Below, in pieces: positions 15,014-22,713 of a DNA stretch of 26,346 nt (positions are counted from its first letter, which is position 1; each line of letters opens with the position of its first letter). The notes beneath the pieces are model-generated. The model made no database searches. It saw nothing but the letters and a program-made list of their open reading frames with translations, and was not told the DNA's origin. Source of the DNA: an uncultured Bacilli bacterium (GTDB lineage: Bacteria; Bacillota_I; Bacilli_A; RF39; UBA660); assembly GCA_944329255.1 (NCBI GenBank), contig CALVIA010000003.1:1-26346 (forward strand), read 5' to 3'. Made by a program: the position numbers and the translations under genes.

Positions 15014-16191
15014 TATTTAAATATTTTTTTAGAGTAAGTACCTGTACCAAGACTTTTTGTATATGAACTTTCATTTAAAGCGTCTGCAACTGTTTTATCT
15101 TCATCAATTATTTGTTGAATTTTTTCTTGATATGAATTTAGGTTTTCATTTAATTCGTTTAATGCAACTCTTTCTTTTTCTATTTGAGCTTGTCTTTTTG
15201 CACGACCGTTACTATAAATTTCTATTCCTTTTTTAATAGCATCATTTAAATATTTTAATGTATCAATGCTTACACCATTATTTAGACTTAAATCTACTGC
15301 TTTAGCAACGTTTTGTTCTAAGCATTTAGCATTATTCATAATTGCAACATTTGTTGCCTGATTTACATTTTCTAATGTTTTAATACGATTTTCTTGTAAA
15401 CGTGAAAACACCATAACACTACCTTGTGCTTTTAATATTGGCGCACTATCAGATAAATATGATTTGATATTCATTACAAGTTGCATGTCTGTTGTTTGTT
15501 GTATTCTATAACTATGTATTTGTTCTTTATAAAGTACTAAAACTTTTTCAAGTGCTGATAATTTATTATTGAATACTTCTGATAATTTTTCTTTATATTG
15601 TATTTCATATTGTAATGCTTGATCATCTGGTGATACTGTTTTCTTTAATTCTAGAATTGATGCATCAAATTTTTCTTTATCAAGTTTTCCTGCTTTGATT
15701 ATTAATTCTAATTGTTCTATTTGTGGTTTCATTTCACTTATAATAGCACTTCTTGTATCTATATCACGCATTGATGCTTCACTTTGTGATTCCATTACAG
15801 TACATACTTTTTCGATTTGACTACAGTATTCTTTGAAACGTCCTTTATATGTGTCTTTTTCTGCTTCTTCTTTCATTCTTTCAATTCCAAGTTGTCCTAA
15901 AAATCCTTTAATTCCTTTTACAATACTGTTTTTTTTGTTTTCTTTTTCACTATTATCTAAACTATCGTCAAATGATGCAATAGATGATATTAAAGAATCA
16001 TTTATTTTATATTCTTCACTACTTACAGCAATTTGTGCAGTTGAATTTAAAATATTTGTAATAGCTTCTTTTACTTCATCGCCATAACTTAATATTGATG
16101 GCGGATTATTAAAATCAACTCTTTGAAAATTACATTCTACAAGTTCTCCTCTTTCATTATAAAGTACTAATTCATTATTATTTTGTTCCAT
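15013..16191 (-). CDS. TelA-family (toxic anion resistance-like) protein
   Basis: TelA/YceH proteins are cytoplasmic, helical proteins in stress and tellurite-resistance (ter) loci; their biochemistry is not settled. This 392-residue protein has a variable N-terminus (1-110), then an all-helical TelA-like body (about 120-375). It shows the family's sequence of a first helical hairpin (EYCSQIEKVCTVMESQSEASM), the inner segment IIKAGKLDKEKF, the VLYKEQIHSYRIQQTTDMQLV region and a distal helix with SVMVFSRLQENRIKTLENVNQATN. ATG 16191 follows AAAAGGAGG. It is the first gene of the operon, behind a structured leader with a terminator-like hairpin. No TerD, TerC or TerB gene is visible, so the usual ter partners are replaced by a beta-rich protein and an AAA+ ATPase. 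Confidence 0.8.
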   Translation of the reverse strand: MEQNNNELVLYNERGELVECNFQRVDFNNPPSILSYGDEVKEAITNILNSTAQIAVSSEEYKINDSLISSIASFDDSLDNSEKENKKNSIVKGIKGFLGQLGIERMKEEAEKDTYKGRFKEYCSQIEKVCTVMESQSEASMRDIDTRSAIISEMKPQIEQLELIIKAGKLDKEKFDASILELKKTVSPDDQALQYEIQYKEKLSEVFNNKLSALEKVLVLYKEQIHSYRIQQTTDMQLVMNIKSYLSDSAPILKAQGSVMVFSRLQENRIKTLENVNQATNVAIMNNAKCLEQNVAKAVDLSLNNGVSIDTLKYLNDAIKKGIEIYSNGRAKRQAQIEKERVALNELNENLNSYQEKIQQIIDEDKTVADALNESSYTKSLGTGTYSKKIFK

Positions 16192-16208
16192 TTATAGTTC
16201 CTCCTTTT

Positions 16209-16330
16209 ATAATAGAAAAAAGACCCTTATATAGGGTAAGACTATATCCTATATAAAAGTCTTGTTCAAGTTTAAATAATTTATTATGTATCCCATTTTA
16301 AACATTATTTAGAACCTTTTCCCCTTAATG
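16209..16330 (-). promoter_or_regulatory. Structured 5' leader of the telA operon
   Basis: About 140 bases from predicted start site to ATG. After an AAGGGGAAAAGG stretch, GUUC-UAAAUAAU (about 16316-16304) can pair with AUUAUUU...GAAC (about 16284-16264), closing around a U/A-rich internal loop. The terminator-like hairpin follows, then the Shine-Dalgarno. I could not match it to a riboswitch class; yybP-ykoY was considered because of the ter link, but its conserved core is absent. Confidence 0.45.
16215..16262 (-). terminator. Terminator-like hairpin (attenuator) in the telA operon leader
   Basis: In the minus-strand RNA, positions 16262-16248 pair with 16235-16221 over 15 bp, including two U-G pairs, followed by C and six U. 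A competing set of shorter stems is possible: AAGACT/AGTCTT and ACCCT/AGGGT, the second abutting the same U-tract. The ileS transcript already has its own terminator at 16373-16402, so this second one lies between the telA promoter and its gene, as an attenuator would. Confidence 0.6.
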
Positions 16331-16365
16331 GCCATTATAATAGCATATTTGCATAAATTTTGCAA
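16327..16365 (-). promoter_or_regulatory. Promoter of the telA operon with palindrome at the start site
   Basis: TTGCAA (16365-16360), 17-base spacer, TATTAT (16342-16337). The predicted start is near 16330, inside the perfect palindrome AATGGCCATT (16327-16336). A second inverted repeat, TTGCA...TGCAA, covers the -35 and spacer. Both could be operator sites. Confidence 0.5.
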
Positions 16366-16372
16366 GTTTTTT

Positions 16373-16402
16373 AAAAAAAAGCATACGTTATTACGTATGC
16401 TC
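16373..16402 (-). terminator. Rho-independent terminator of ileS
   Basis: GCATACGT/ACGTATGC, 8-bp stem with a 4-base loop (16381-16400), followed on the minus strand by eight T. Confidence 0.9.
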
Positions 16403-16408
16403 TATGTT

Positions 16409-19400
16409 TTATTTATTATTTTCTTTTTTTAACTCTATTTTAATCTCTAATCCATTTATATCATATAAATTATTTAATTCTTTATCTGTTTCACTTATAT
16501 CAAGTGCTAATGTCTCTTTTTTTATAAAATCTATATGCTTTGAGATTGATTTAGTTAATTCATCATTTTTTGAATAATATATATGAATTCTATCCATCAT
16601 TTCATAGTCATTTGCTTTTCTTATTTGTTGTACTTTACTTATAAATTCTCTTGCAAATCCTTCATCTATTAAATCTTGTGATAATGTAGTATTTAATATT
16701 ATGAAGTTATTGTTTTCATTTGAAGCATTAAATCCTTCTTTTGAATTAATTCTTACATCTAACATGTCATATGTTACATTAACTAATTCATCATCTATTT
16801 TAATTTCTACTATATTACCTTCTTCTAATTTTTTGATTAGTTTTGTATCTAAATTAGAGATGATTTCTGAGAATTTCTTTATATTTTTACCTAATTTTGG
16901 TCCACATACTTTATAATTTGGTTTTATTTCATATGTTATGTAATTATCTAGATCATCAGCAAATGTCACATTTTTTACATTTAATTCTTCTTTTATTAAA
17001 TCTACTAAATCCCCTATTATGTTTTTATTTTTACCATCTAGTATTATTTCACTTATAGGTTGTCTAACCTTGATTTTAGCCTCTTCTCTTGCGTTTCTTC
17101 CTAATGATATTAAATCTCTTACTAAGTCCATTTTTTCTTCTATATCGTCTTTAAATTTACTCTCATCACATTCTGGATAATCTTGTAGATGAACTGATTT
17201 TCCTGTTAAATTTACATATATTTCTTCTGTTGTAAACGGAACTATTGGTGCCATTAATTTACATAATCCACATAATATTTCATATGTTGTTTGATAAACA
17301 GCTTTTTTATTATTATCTAGTTCACTTGCCCAAAATCTTCTTCTGTTTCTTCTAATATACCAATTAGATAAATCTTCATTAATGAAATAATTTAAATATT
17401 TTGTAACTTTATTCAAATCATACTCTTCCATTGCATTTGTTACATTTTTTATAAGTTTATTATATTTTGATATTAACCATTTATCTATTTCATCTAAATC
17501 TTCATAAGGTACTTTGAATTCTCTAGGATCTAAATTATCTGTATTTGCATACATTTGAAAAAATGTATATGTATTTTTTAAAGTATTGAATACTTTAGAA
17601 TTTATTTCTTTTATACCATCTTCATCAAATTTAAGTGGAGTCCATACTGGTGATGAGTGTAACATGTAAAATCTTGTTGCATCAGCACCATATTTTTCTA
17701 ATATATTAAATGGATCTACAGCATTTCCTTTACTTTTATGCATTTTTTGTCCATATTTATCTAGTACTAAATCATTTACTAATACATTTTTATATGGAGC
17801 ACACCCTTTTATAAATGTAGATATAACAAGTAGTGAATAAAACCATCCTCTTGTTTGATCTATTCCTTCACTTATAAAGTCAGCAGGAAATTGCTCTTTC
17901 CATATTTCTTTATTTTCAAATGGATAATGATATTGTGCAAATGGCATTGATCCTGAATCAAACCAACAATCAATTACATCTTTGACTCTAGTCATTGCTT
18001 TACCACATTTAGGACATTTAATATGTATATCATCTACATATGGCCTATGTAATTCTATATTTTCATCTATTTTTTCTATAGATAAATCACATAATTCTTT
18101 ACGAGAACCAATCATTATTTCATGTCCACATTCACATTTCCATAAAGGGATTGGTGTTCCCCAATATCTATTTCTAGAAATTGCCCAGTCATTCATATTT
18201 TCAAGCCAATTACCAAATCTTTTTTCTCCAACAAATGATGGGTACCAATTAACTGTATTATTTGCTGCAATTATTTTATCTTTAATTGCTGTTGTTTTGA
18301 TATATAAACTAGGTTTTGAATAATAAATTAAAGGTGTTTTACATCTCCAACAATGAGGATAATTGTGTGTAATTTTTTGTTTTTTAAATAATTTATCTTC
18401 TTGTTGTAAATATTTTATAATATCTATTTCTAATTGTGGATCAACCACTAATCTACCTTTCCAAGGACCTTCAGTATAGCATCCATTTTCATCTACTGGA
18501 TTAATAGCTTTTATTCCATATTTTTGACATACCTCATAATCATCTTGTCCATAAGCAGGAGCAATATGTACAATACCTGTTCCATCTTCCATTGTTACAT
18601 AATCATCACATGTTATATAAAATGCTTTTTGTTCTGTTTTGATAAAAGGCATAAATTGTTCATATTCTTTATATTCTAAATCTTTTCCAAGATATGTTTC
18701 TACAATTTCATAATCATCTTTTAAAACACTTTTTGCTAGTTTTTCAGCAACAATAAAATTATATCCTTTTGTATAACATTTTACATATTTTTCATTTGGA
18801 TTAACACATGCTGCTAAATTAGCCATTAGAGTCCATGGAGTTGTTGTCCAAATTAAAAGATATGTATTTTCTTCATTTTTTAATTTAAATGGAACATATA
18901 CTGTATTAACTGGAATTTCTTTATATCCCTGAGCAACTTCATGAGATGCAAGCCCTGTTCCGCATCTTGGACAATATGGTAATATTTTTAATCCATCATA
19001 TATATATCCTTCATCAAATATTTTTTTTAATATCCACCATTCTGTTTCAATATAATTATTATCATATGTTATATATGGATTTTTTGAATCAATAAATTGT
19101 CCTAATTCTTCTGTAAATTTTTTGAATGCTTTTTCATTTTTCCATACAGATTCTCTACATTTTTCATTAAATTCTTTTATACCATATTTTTCTATATCAT
19201 TTTTTCCTTCAAATCCAAGTTCTTTTTCAACTTGTACTTCTACAGGTAGTCCGTGTGTATCCCATCCAATTTTTCTAACAACTCTATATCCTTTCATTGA
19301 TTTGTATTTACAAAAAGTATCTTTTAACAATTTAGCTAAAATATGATGAACACCAGGCATTCCATTTGCAGTAGCAGGACCATCATAAAATACAAAATTT

Positions 19401-19522
19401 TTACACCCTTCTCTATTTTTAGTTTGTAAATCATTAATTGAATTTGTTCCATTCCATGAATTTAAAATATCTTTTTCAACTTCATTTATTTTCTTTTTAG
19501 ATAACTCTTTAAATTTTTTCAT
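16409..19522 (-). CDS. ileS: Isoleucyl-tRNA synthetase, type 2, with swapped GVHH signature
   Basis: Charges tRNA(Ile) with isoleucine. The 1037 residues are standard for type 2 (eukaryote-like) IleRS. The class I signature, normally HxGH, reads GVHH (57-60, within GMPGVHHIL), a first/third residue swap. The second signature reads KMHKS (593-597) where KMSKS is usual. Other landmarks are WDTHGLPVE (88 onward), the threonine-rich editing-site segment TTTPWT (226-231), DWAISRNRYWG (445 onward), EGIDQTRGWFY (552 onward) and cysteine pairs at 184/187, 391/394 and 503/506. AGGAGG precedes ATG 19522, and a T-box leader controls it. Type 2 enzymes are generally less sensitive to mupirocin, and GxHH forms have been reported as strongly resistant. 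It is the last gene of the sepF-divIVA-ileS order. Confidence 0.97.
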   Translation of the reverse strand: MKKFKELSKKKINEVEKDILNSWNGTNSINDLQTKNREGCKNFVFYDGPATANGMPGVHHILAKLLKDTFCKYKSMKGYRVVRKIGWDTHGLPVEVQVEKELGFEGKNDIEKYGIKEFNEKCRESVWKNEKAFKKFTEELGQFIDSKNPYITYDNNYIETEWWILKKIFDEGYIYDGLKILPYCPRCGTGLASHEVAQGYKEIPVNTVYVPFKLKNEENTYLLIWTTTPWTLMANLAACVNPNEKYVKCYTKGYNFIVAEKLAKSVLKDDYEIVETYLGKDLEYKEYEQFMPFIKTEQKAFYITCDDYVTMEDGTGIVHIAPAYGQDDYEVCQKYGIKAINPVDENGCYTEGPWKGRLVVDPQLEIDIIKYLQQEDKLFKKQKITHNYPHCWRCKTPLIYYSKPSLYIKTTAIKDKIIAANNTVNWYPSFVGEKRFGNWLENMNDWAISRNRYWGTPIPLWKCECGHEIMIGSRKELCDLSIEKIDENIELHRPYVDDIHIKCPKCGKAMTRVKDVIDCWFDSGSMPFAQYHYPFENKEIWKEQFPADFISEGIDQTRGWFYSLLVISTFIKGCAPYKNVLVNDLVLDKYGQKMHKSKGNAVDPFNILEKYGADATRFYMLHSSPVWTPLKFDEDGIKEINSKVFNTLKNTYTFFQMYANTDNLDPREFKVPYEDLDEIDKWLISKYNKLIKNVTNAMEEYDLNKVTKYLNYFINEDLSNWYIRRNRRRFWASELDNNKKAVYQTTYEILCGLCKLMAPIVPFTTEEIYVNLTGKSVHLQDYPECDESKFKDDIEEKMDLVRDLISLGRNAREEAKIKVRQPISEIILDGKNKNIIGDLVDLIKEELNVKNVTFADDLDNYITYEIKPNYKVCGPKLGKNIKKFSEIISNLDTKLIKKLEEGNIVEIKIDDELVNVTYDMLDVRINSKEGFNASNENNNFIILNTTLSQDLIDEGFAREFISKVQQIRKANDYEMMDRIHIYYSKNDELTKSISKHIDFIKKETLALDISETDKELNNLYDINGLEIKIELKKENNK

Positions 19523-19536
19523 ATTTTCCTCCTAAA

Positions 19537-19735
19537 ATAAAAAATCTATAATCTAAGGGTTCATAAGAACGGTACCACCTTAGTTCATAGATTCTATGCA
19601 CTTAATATTATAACGGATTATTTCCGTTCTTTTCTTTTACGAAAAGAATTATCAAGAGTGATTCATATATTACTATCTTCCTTGTTCACACCATTTACAA
19701 GTTCTCTTTAAGCTTCATAATATAACGTCTCTATC
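19537..19735 (-). promoter_or_regulatory. Ile T-box leader of ileS
   Basis: The conserved T-box AAGGTGGTACC is at 19571-19581. Stem I is closed by AGAG (19732-19729) with CTCTT (19658-19654) and by TATATTA with TAATATA. The specifier loop reads GAATCA, giving specifier codon ATC (Ile) at 19662-19660, in the same position relative to the closing helix as in the known glycine T-box. The terminator stem pairs AATCTAT and CTAAGG (19593-19577) with CCTTAG and ATAGATT (19557-19543), followed by T6. Uncharged tRNA(Ile) should favour the antiterminator and raise ileS expression. Confidence 0.93.
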
Positions 19736-19743
19736 ATTTAATT

Positions 19744-20193
19744 TTATATATCTTCTTTATCTAAATCATCAATTATATCTAATTGCTGATTTAACATTGT
19801 TCTTACTCTACTTTTGAATAAATCAATATTCTTTTTTAAAAGTTGAGCATTAAATTCAGTTTTTTCTGCTCTCATAAGGGCATCACTAATTATTCTATTT
19901 GCATTTTTTCTTGCATCCATTATTATAGCATCTCTTTCAGTTTTTGCAAGTCTTTTTATGTAATCTCCGCTTTCTTTTGCAGTATATATTGAGGTGTTTA
20001 GTTCTTTTTCTAGTAGTTTATAATGCTCTATTTCTTTTTCAAGCTCATTAATTTTATTATCTTTTAAAATTAACTCTTTTTTTATATTTTCTTCTTCTTT
20101 AATAATATTTTCAACTTTTTTAATAATATCATCTATAAATGAATTTACTTCATTGATATTATAACCATTTATACTCCTACTAAATTTTTTCAT
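19744..20193 (-). CDS. divIVA: DivIVA-family polar/septal coiled-coil protein
   Basis: DivIVA binds negatively curved membrane at poles and septa and recruits division or morphogenesis proteins. This one has 149 residues. The N-terminal lipid-binding domain (about 1-40) contains the family pattern INGYNINEVNSFIDDI; coiled coil runs through most of the rest (about 25-70 and 85-135). The family's C-terminal tail is short. ATG 20193 follows GAGGTG. It lies 21 bases after sepF and just upstream of the ileS T-box, as in the Bacillus sepF-ylmG-ylmH-divIVA-ileS order but without ylmG and ylmH. Confidence 0.93.
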   Translation of the reverse strand: MKKFSRSINGYNINEVNSFIDDIIKKVENIIKEEENIKKELILKDNKINELEKEIEHYKLLEKELNTSIYTAKESGDYIKRLAKTERDAIIMDARKNANRIISDALMRAEKTEFNAQLLKKNIDLFKSRVRTMLNQQLDIIDDLDKEDI

Positions 20194-20214
20194 AATTCAC
20201 CTCAAATTAGTATA

Positions 20215-20628
20215 TTACCATTCTGTATCTAAATCACCATTATCATGTGTTTTTTCTCTTTTTTCTTCTGTATCATTTGAAATTCTTCCTTGAACATTTA
20301 TATTATTTGGTGTACAAACAAATATTCCATTTCCTATCTTTTGTAAATCTCCTCCAATTGCATATATTGTTCCGCTTAAGAAATCAACTATTCTTTTTGC
20401 TTGATCTTTTGTAACTCTTTTTAAATTAACTACAACTGTATGTCTGTTTTTTAAATGATCTGCAATTTGTTGAGATTCAGAATATGCTCTTGGTTCTAAT
20501 AAAATAAGTTTACTTCCTTCATTATTAGCTCCTTTTAAAGCTTCTTCTGTACTTATTGAATAATATTCATTAGTTGAATCATCGTTTTCTGTTATGCTTC
20601 CAAATATATCTTTAATTTTAAATGCCAT
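20215..20628 (-). CDS. sepF: Cell division protein SepF
   Basis: SepF anchors FtsZ filaments to the membrane and shapes the division septum. It has 137 residues. The N-terminal amphipathic stretch (MAFKIKDIFG) is the expected membrane anchor. The core domain (about 38-115) shows the family sequence LEPRAYSESQQIADHLKNRHTVVVNL, then KRIVDFLSGTIYAIGGDLQKIGNGIFVCTP. The variable acidic tail follows. The start has GGGAGA upstream. A possible promoter (TTAACA, 17 bases, TTATAT at 20676-20648, minus strand) lies in the gap before it. First gene of the shortened division cluster. Confidence 0.96.
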   Translation of the reverse strand: MAFKIKDIFGSITENDDSTNEYYSISTEEALKGANNEGSKLILLEPRAYSESQQIADHLKNRHTVVVNLKRVTKDQAKRIVDFLSGTIYAIGGDLQKIGNGIFVCTPNNINVQGRISNDTEEKREKTHDNGDLDTEW

Positions 20629-20707
20629 TTTTCCATCTCCCTATTTTATATAAATATATAATAACATATTTGTTAAAATATTTAAACACTTAATTAATAA
20701 AAAATAA

Positions 20708-20732
20708 TAAAAAGTAGACTTTAAAGTCTACT
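20708..20732 (-). terminator. Terminator of the SPFH gene
   Basis: Perfect palindrome AGTAGACTTTAAAGTCTACT (20713-20732) followed on the minus strand by a T-run. Confidence 0.85.
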
Positions 20733-20734
20733 AA

Positions 20735-21502
20735 TTAATGTTTTTTTATTTTATTTACTACATTTGCCATTGACCCGTTTTCCATAGCTCTTAGGACTTC
20801 AAGTGGAACAGCAAAAATAATGGTATTAGATTGATCAGATGACACATCATTAATTGTTGCTAATGTTCTTAAATGAAGAGCTCCTGGAGCCTGTGAAAGT
20901 GTTGTTGCAGCATCTGCAAGATTTTTAGAAGCTTCTAATTCTCCTTCTGCTTTTGTAATTACTGCTTGTTTTTCTCTTTCTGCTTCTGCAACTTTTGCAA
21001 TTACTCTTTTCATTTCACCAGGTAATGATACATCTTTTAATTCCACATTTATTACTTTTACTCCCCATTCATCACTTGCCTTATCAACGATTTCACATAT
21101 TGTTGTTGAAATTTTCTCTCTACAACTTAGAAGTTCATCTAATGTAACTGAACCAACTGAATTTCTCATTGTTGTTTGTGCAAGTTGACTTACTGCGTAA
21201 TGAAAATCTTCTACTTCTAAAATTGCCTTTGCTGAATCAAAGATATTATAGTAAATTACAGCGTTAATCTTAACAGAAACATTGTCTTTAGTAATAACTT
21301 CTTGCTCAGGAACGTCAATTACTTTTGTTCTTATATCAATTTTTTTATAACTTTGAAATATTGGGAACACTAATCTCCATCCTGGTAGCAATGTTTTTGT
21401 ATATTTACCGCATGTAAATTTTACCCCTCTTTCGTATTCAGATATTTGTTTAATAGAATTTAACAAAATTATAATTGCTATTATAATAAGCATAACCGAC
21501 AT
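20735..21502 (-). CDS. SPFH/Band 7 slipin-like membrane protein
   Basis: Stomatin-type scaffold protein of membrane microdomains. It has 255 residues: one N-terminal membrane segment (about 2-16), an SPFH domain (about 20-175, with ERGVKFTCGKYTKTLLPGWRLVFP and VELKDVSLPGEMKRVIAKVAEAERE), then a coiled-coil/oligomerisation segment with the EREKQAVITKAEGELEAS pattern typical of slipins. Its usual partner, an NfeD protease-like protein, is not next to it here. ATG 21502 follows AAAGGAG; the longer frame starting at 21556 would cover the promoter and is rejected. Monocistronic, between two terminators. Confidence 0.93.
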   Translation of the reverse strand: MSVMLIIIAIIILLNSIKQISEYERGVKFTCGKYTKTLLPGWRLVFPIFQSYKKIDIRTKVIDVPEQEVITKDNVSVKINAVIYYNIFDSAKAILEVEDFHYAVSQLAQTTMRNSVGSVTLDELLSCREKISTTICEIVDKASDEWGVKVINVELKDVSLPGEMKRVIAKVAEAEREKQAVITKAEGELEASKNLADAATTLSQAPGALHLRTLATINDVSSDQSNTIIFAVPLEVLRAMENGSMANVVNKIKKH

Positions 21503-21527
21503 TTTATCAATACTCCTTTCATATTTA

Positions 21528-21556
21528 ATTATATCAAATACAATAATTTTAAACAA
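21528..21556 (-). promoter_or_regulatory. SigA-type promoter of the SPFH gene
   Basis: TTGTTT (21556-21551), 17-base spacer, TATAAT (21533-21528). Confidence 0.6.
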
Positions 21557-21564
21557 CTTATTAT

Positions 21565-21595
21565 AAAAAAAACCTTATTTAAATTTTAAATAAGG
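21565..21595 (-). terminator. Terminator of rubrerythrin
   Basis: CCTTATTT/AAATAAGG stem (21573-21595) with an AT loop, then eight T on the minus strand. Confidence 0.85.
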
Positions 21596-21603
21596 CAAAA
21601 TTA

Positions 21604-22143
21604 TTAGTAATTATCAGCTTTTCTTTCAAAATAGCTTTTTGGATGAGCACATACAGGACAAACTTCAGGAGCTTTTTTTCCTATAACTACATGTCCACAA
21701 TTTCTACAAACCCAAATTCTATCTTCGTCACTAGAAAATACTAATCCTTCTTCAATATTTTTAATTAGTTTTCTATATCTTTCTTCGTGTTCTTTTTCAA
21801 TTTTTGCTACACCTTCAAATAAAGCAGCAATTCTTGTAAATCCTTCTTCTTTTGCAACTTTTGCAAATTCAGAATACATATCAGTCCATTCATAATTTTC
21901 ACCATTTGCTGCATCATTTAGGTTTTCTAATGTATCAGGAACACTTCCACCATGTAATTCTTTAAACCATAATTTAGCATGTTCTTTTTCATTATTAGCA
22001 GTTTCTTCAAATATAGCTGCTATTTGTTCATAACCATCTTTTTTTGCTTTGCTAGCATAGTATGAATATTTATTTCTTGCTTGACTTTCTCCTGCAAAAG
22101 CAGCCATTAAATTTGCTTCAGTTCTACTTCCTTTTAATTCCAT
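21604..22143 (-). CDS. Rubrerythrin
   Basis: Non-haem di-iron peroxidase that reduces hydrogen peroxide in anaerobes and microaerophiles, taking electrons through its rubredoxin domain. The length of 179 residues fits. The four-helix domain supplies carboxylate/His ligands: Glu19, Glu52 with His55 (EKEH) and Glu116 with His119 (EKEH). The C-terminal rubredoxin-like domain has CxxC at 146/149 and 162/165. AAAGGAG precedes the ATG. It has its own promoter and terminator. Its presence points to an oxygen-avoiding lifestyle. The flavodoxin-like gene upstream could be a redox neighbour but belongs to a different transcript. Confidence 0.97.
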   Translation of the reverse strand: MELKGSRTEANLMAAFAGESQARNKYSYYASKAKKDGYEQIAAIFEETANNEKEHAKLWFKELHGGSVPDTLENLNDAANGENYEWTDMYSEFAKVAKEEGFTRIAALFEGVAKIEKEHEERYRKLIKNIEEGLVFSSDEDRIWVCRNCGHVVIGKKAPEVCPVCAHPKSYFERKADNY

Positions 22144-22169
22144 AAAATAAACTCCTTTCTACATTTAAA

Positions 22170-22198
22170 ATTATATCATTTTAATTATAAAAGGTAAA
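22170..22198 (-). promoter_or_regulatory. SigA-type promoter of rubrerythrin
   Basis: TTTACC (22198-22193), 17-base spacer, TATAAT (22175-22170). Confidence 0.6.
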
Positions 22199-22204
22199 TA
22201 CATT

Positions 22205-22248
22205 TAATTATAAATTTAGTAATTTTTAATTATAAATTTAATAATTTT
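22205..22248. repeat. 22-base tandem duplication at the flavodoxin-like stop codon
   Basis: Two adjacent 22-base copies (22205-22226 and 22227-22248) differ at one position. The second copy contains the stop of the flavodoxin-like gene (22230-22232). Confidence 0.6.
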
Positions 22249-22691
22249 AATTTAATTAATTTTTCTACTTCTTTGTCATTTTTATCACTTAAAAAAGAAA
22301 AATTATATCCTTTTTTTACAATGCTTGTATTACATATTTTTTTAATTTCCTCAAAATAATTTCCAAAATCTCCTGAGTCAGTACAATATGGAATAATTGT
22401 TTTATTATCAATATTAACTGTACTTAAATATTTTTTTATTGCATTAGGAATTTTTGAAGAAAAAATATGACAACCGATATAAACATTTTGATAATTAGAT
22501 AAATCAATTATGTTTTTTAATTCTACATTATCATTATCTTTTTTTAAAATGGTTTTAATTAGTGATTTAATTTTGCTATCTTTATTAATTATTTCTATTT
22601 CTTTTACTTCAATATTACATATTTTACCTATTAAATCAGATAATCTTCTTATTTCTTCACTATTAGAATAAAAAATTACTATGTCTTTCAT
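22230..22691 (-). CDS. Flavodoxin-like protein
   Basis: Probable FMN-binding electron carrier, 153 residues with alternating strands and helices in flavodoxin order. The phosphate loop (IVIFYSNSEE, 4-13) is shifted from the usual T/SxTGxT. The second strand-loop (VYIGCHIFSSKIP, about 70-82) and the third (IIPYCTDSGDFG, about 99-110) match the isoalloxazine-contacting loops of the small flavodoxin group that includes menaquinone-dependent protoporphyrinogen oxidase-like proteins. GGAGG lies 7 bases before the ATG, 22 bases after the YolD-like gene, so it is probably in the polymerase operon. The weak phosphate loop makes cofactor binding uncertain. Confidence 0.78.
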   Translation of the reverse strand: MKDIVIFYSNSEEIRRLSDLIGKICNIEVKEIEIINKDSKIKSLIKTILKKDNDNVELKNIIDLSNYQNVYIGCHIFSSKIPNAIKKYLSTVNIDNKTIIPYCTDSGDFGNYFEEIKKICNTSIVKKGYNFSFLSDKNDKEVEKLIKLKLLNL

Positions 22692-22713
22692 TATGTTACC
22701 TCCATTTTATTTA

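Noticed and set aside
16209..16330. Known manganese (yybP-ykoY) or preQ1 riboswitch in the telA leader
   Set aside because: The conserved core sequences of these classes are not there; only a G-rich stretch and generic stems are.
17982..18323. Long antisense frame opposite ileS, and other antisense frames (such as 3315-3608, 15833-16087 and 24782-24970)
   Set aside because: Mirror frames of real genes with no ribosome site and no recognisable domain.
19660..19669. ATA as the T-box specifier codon
   Set aside because: Alignment to the glycine T-box layout (codon, A, closing helix) puts ATC in the specifier position; ATA lies in the upper helix.
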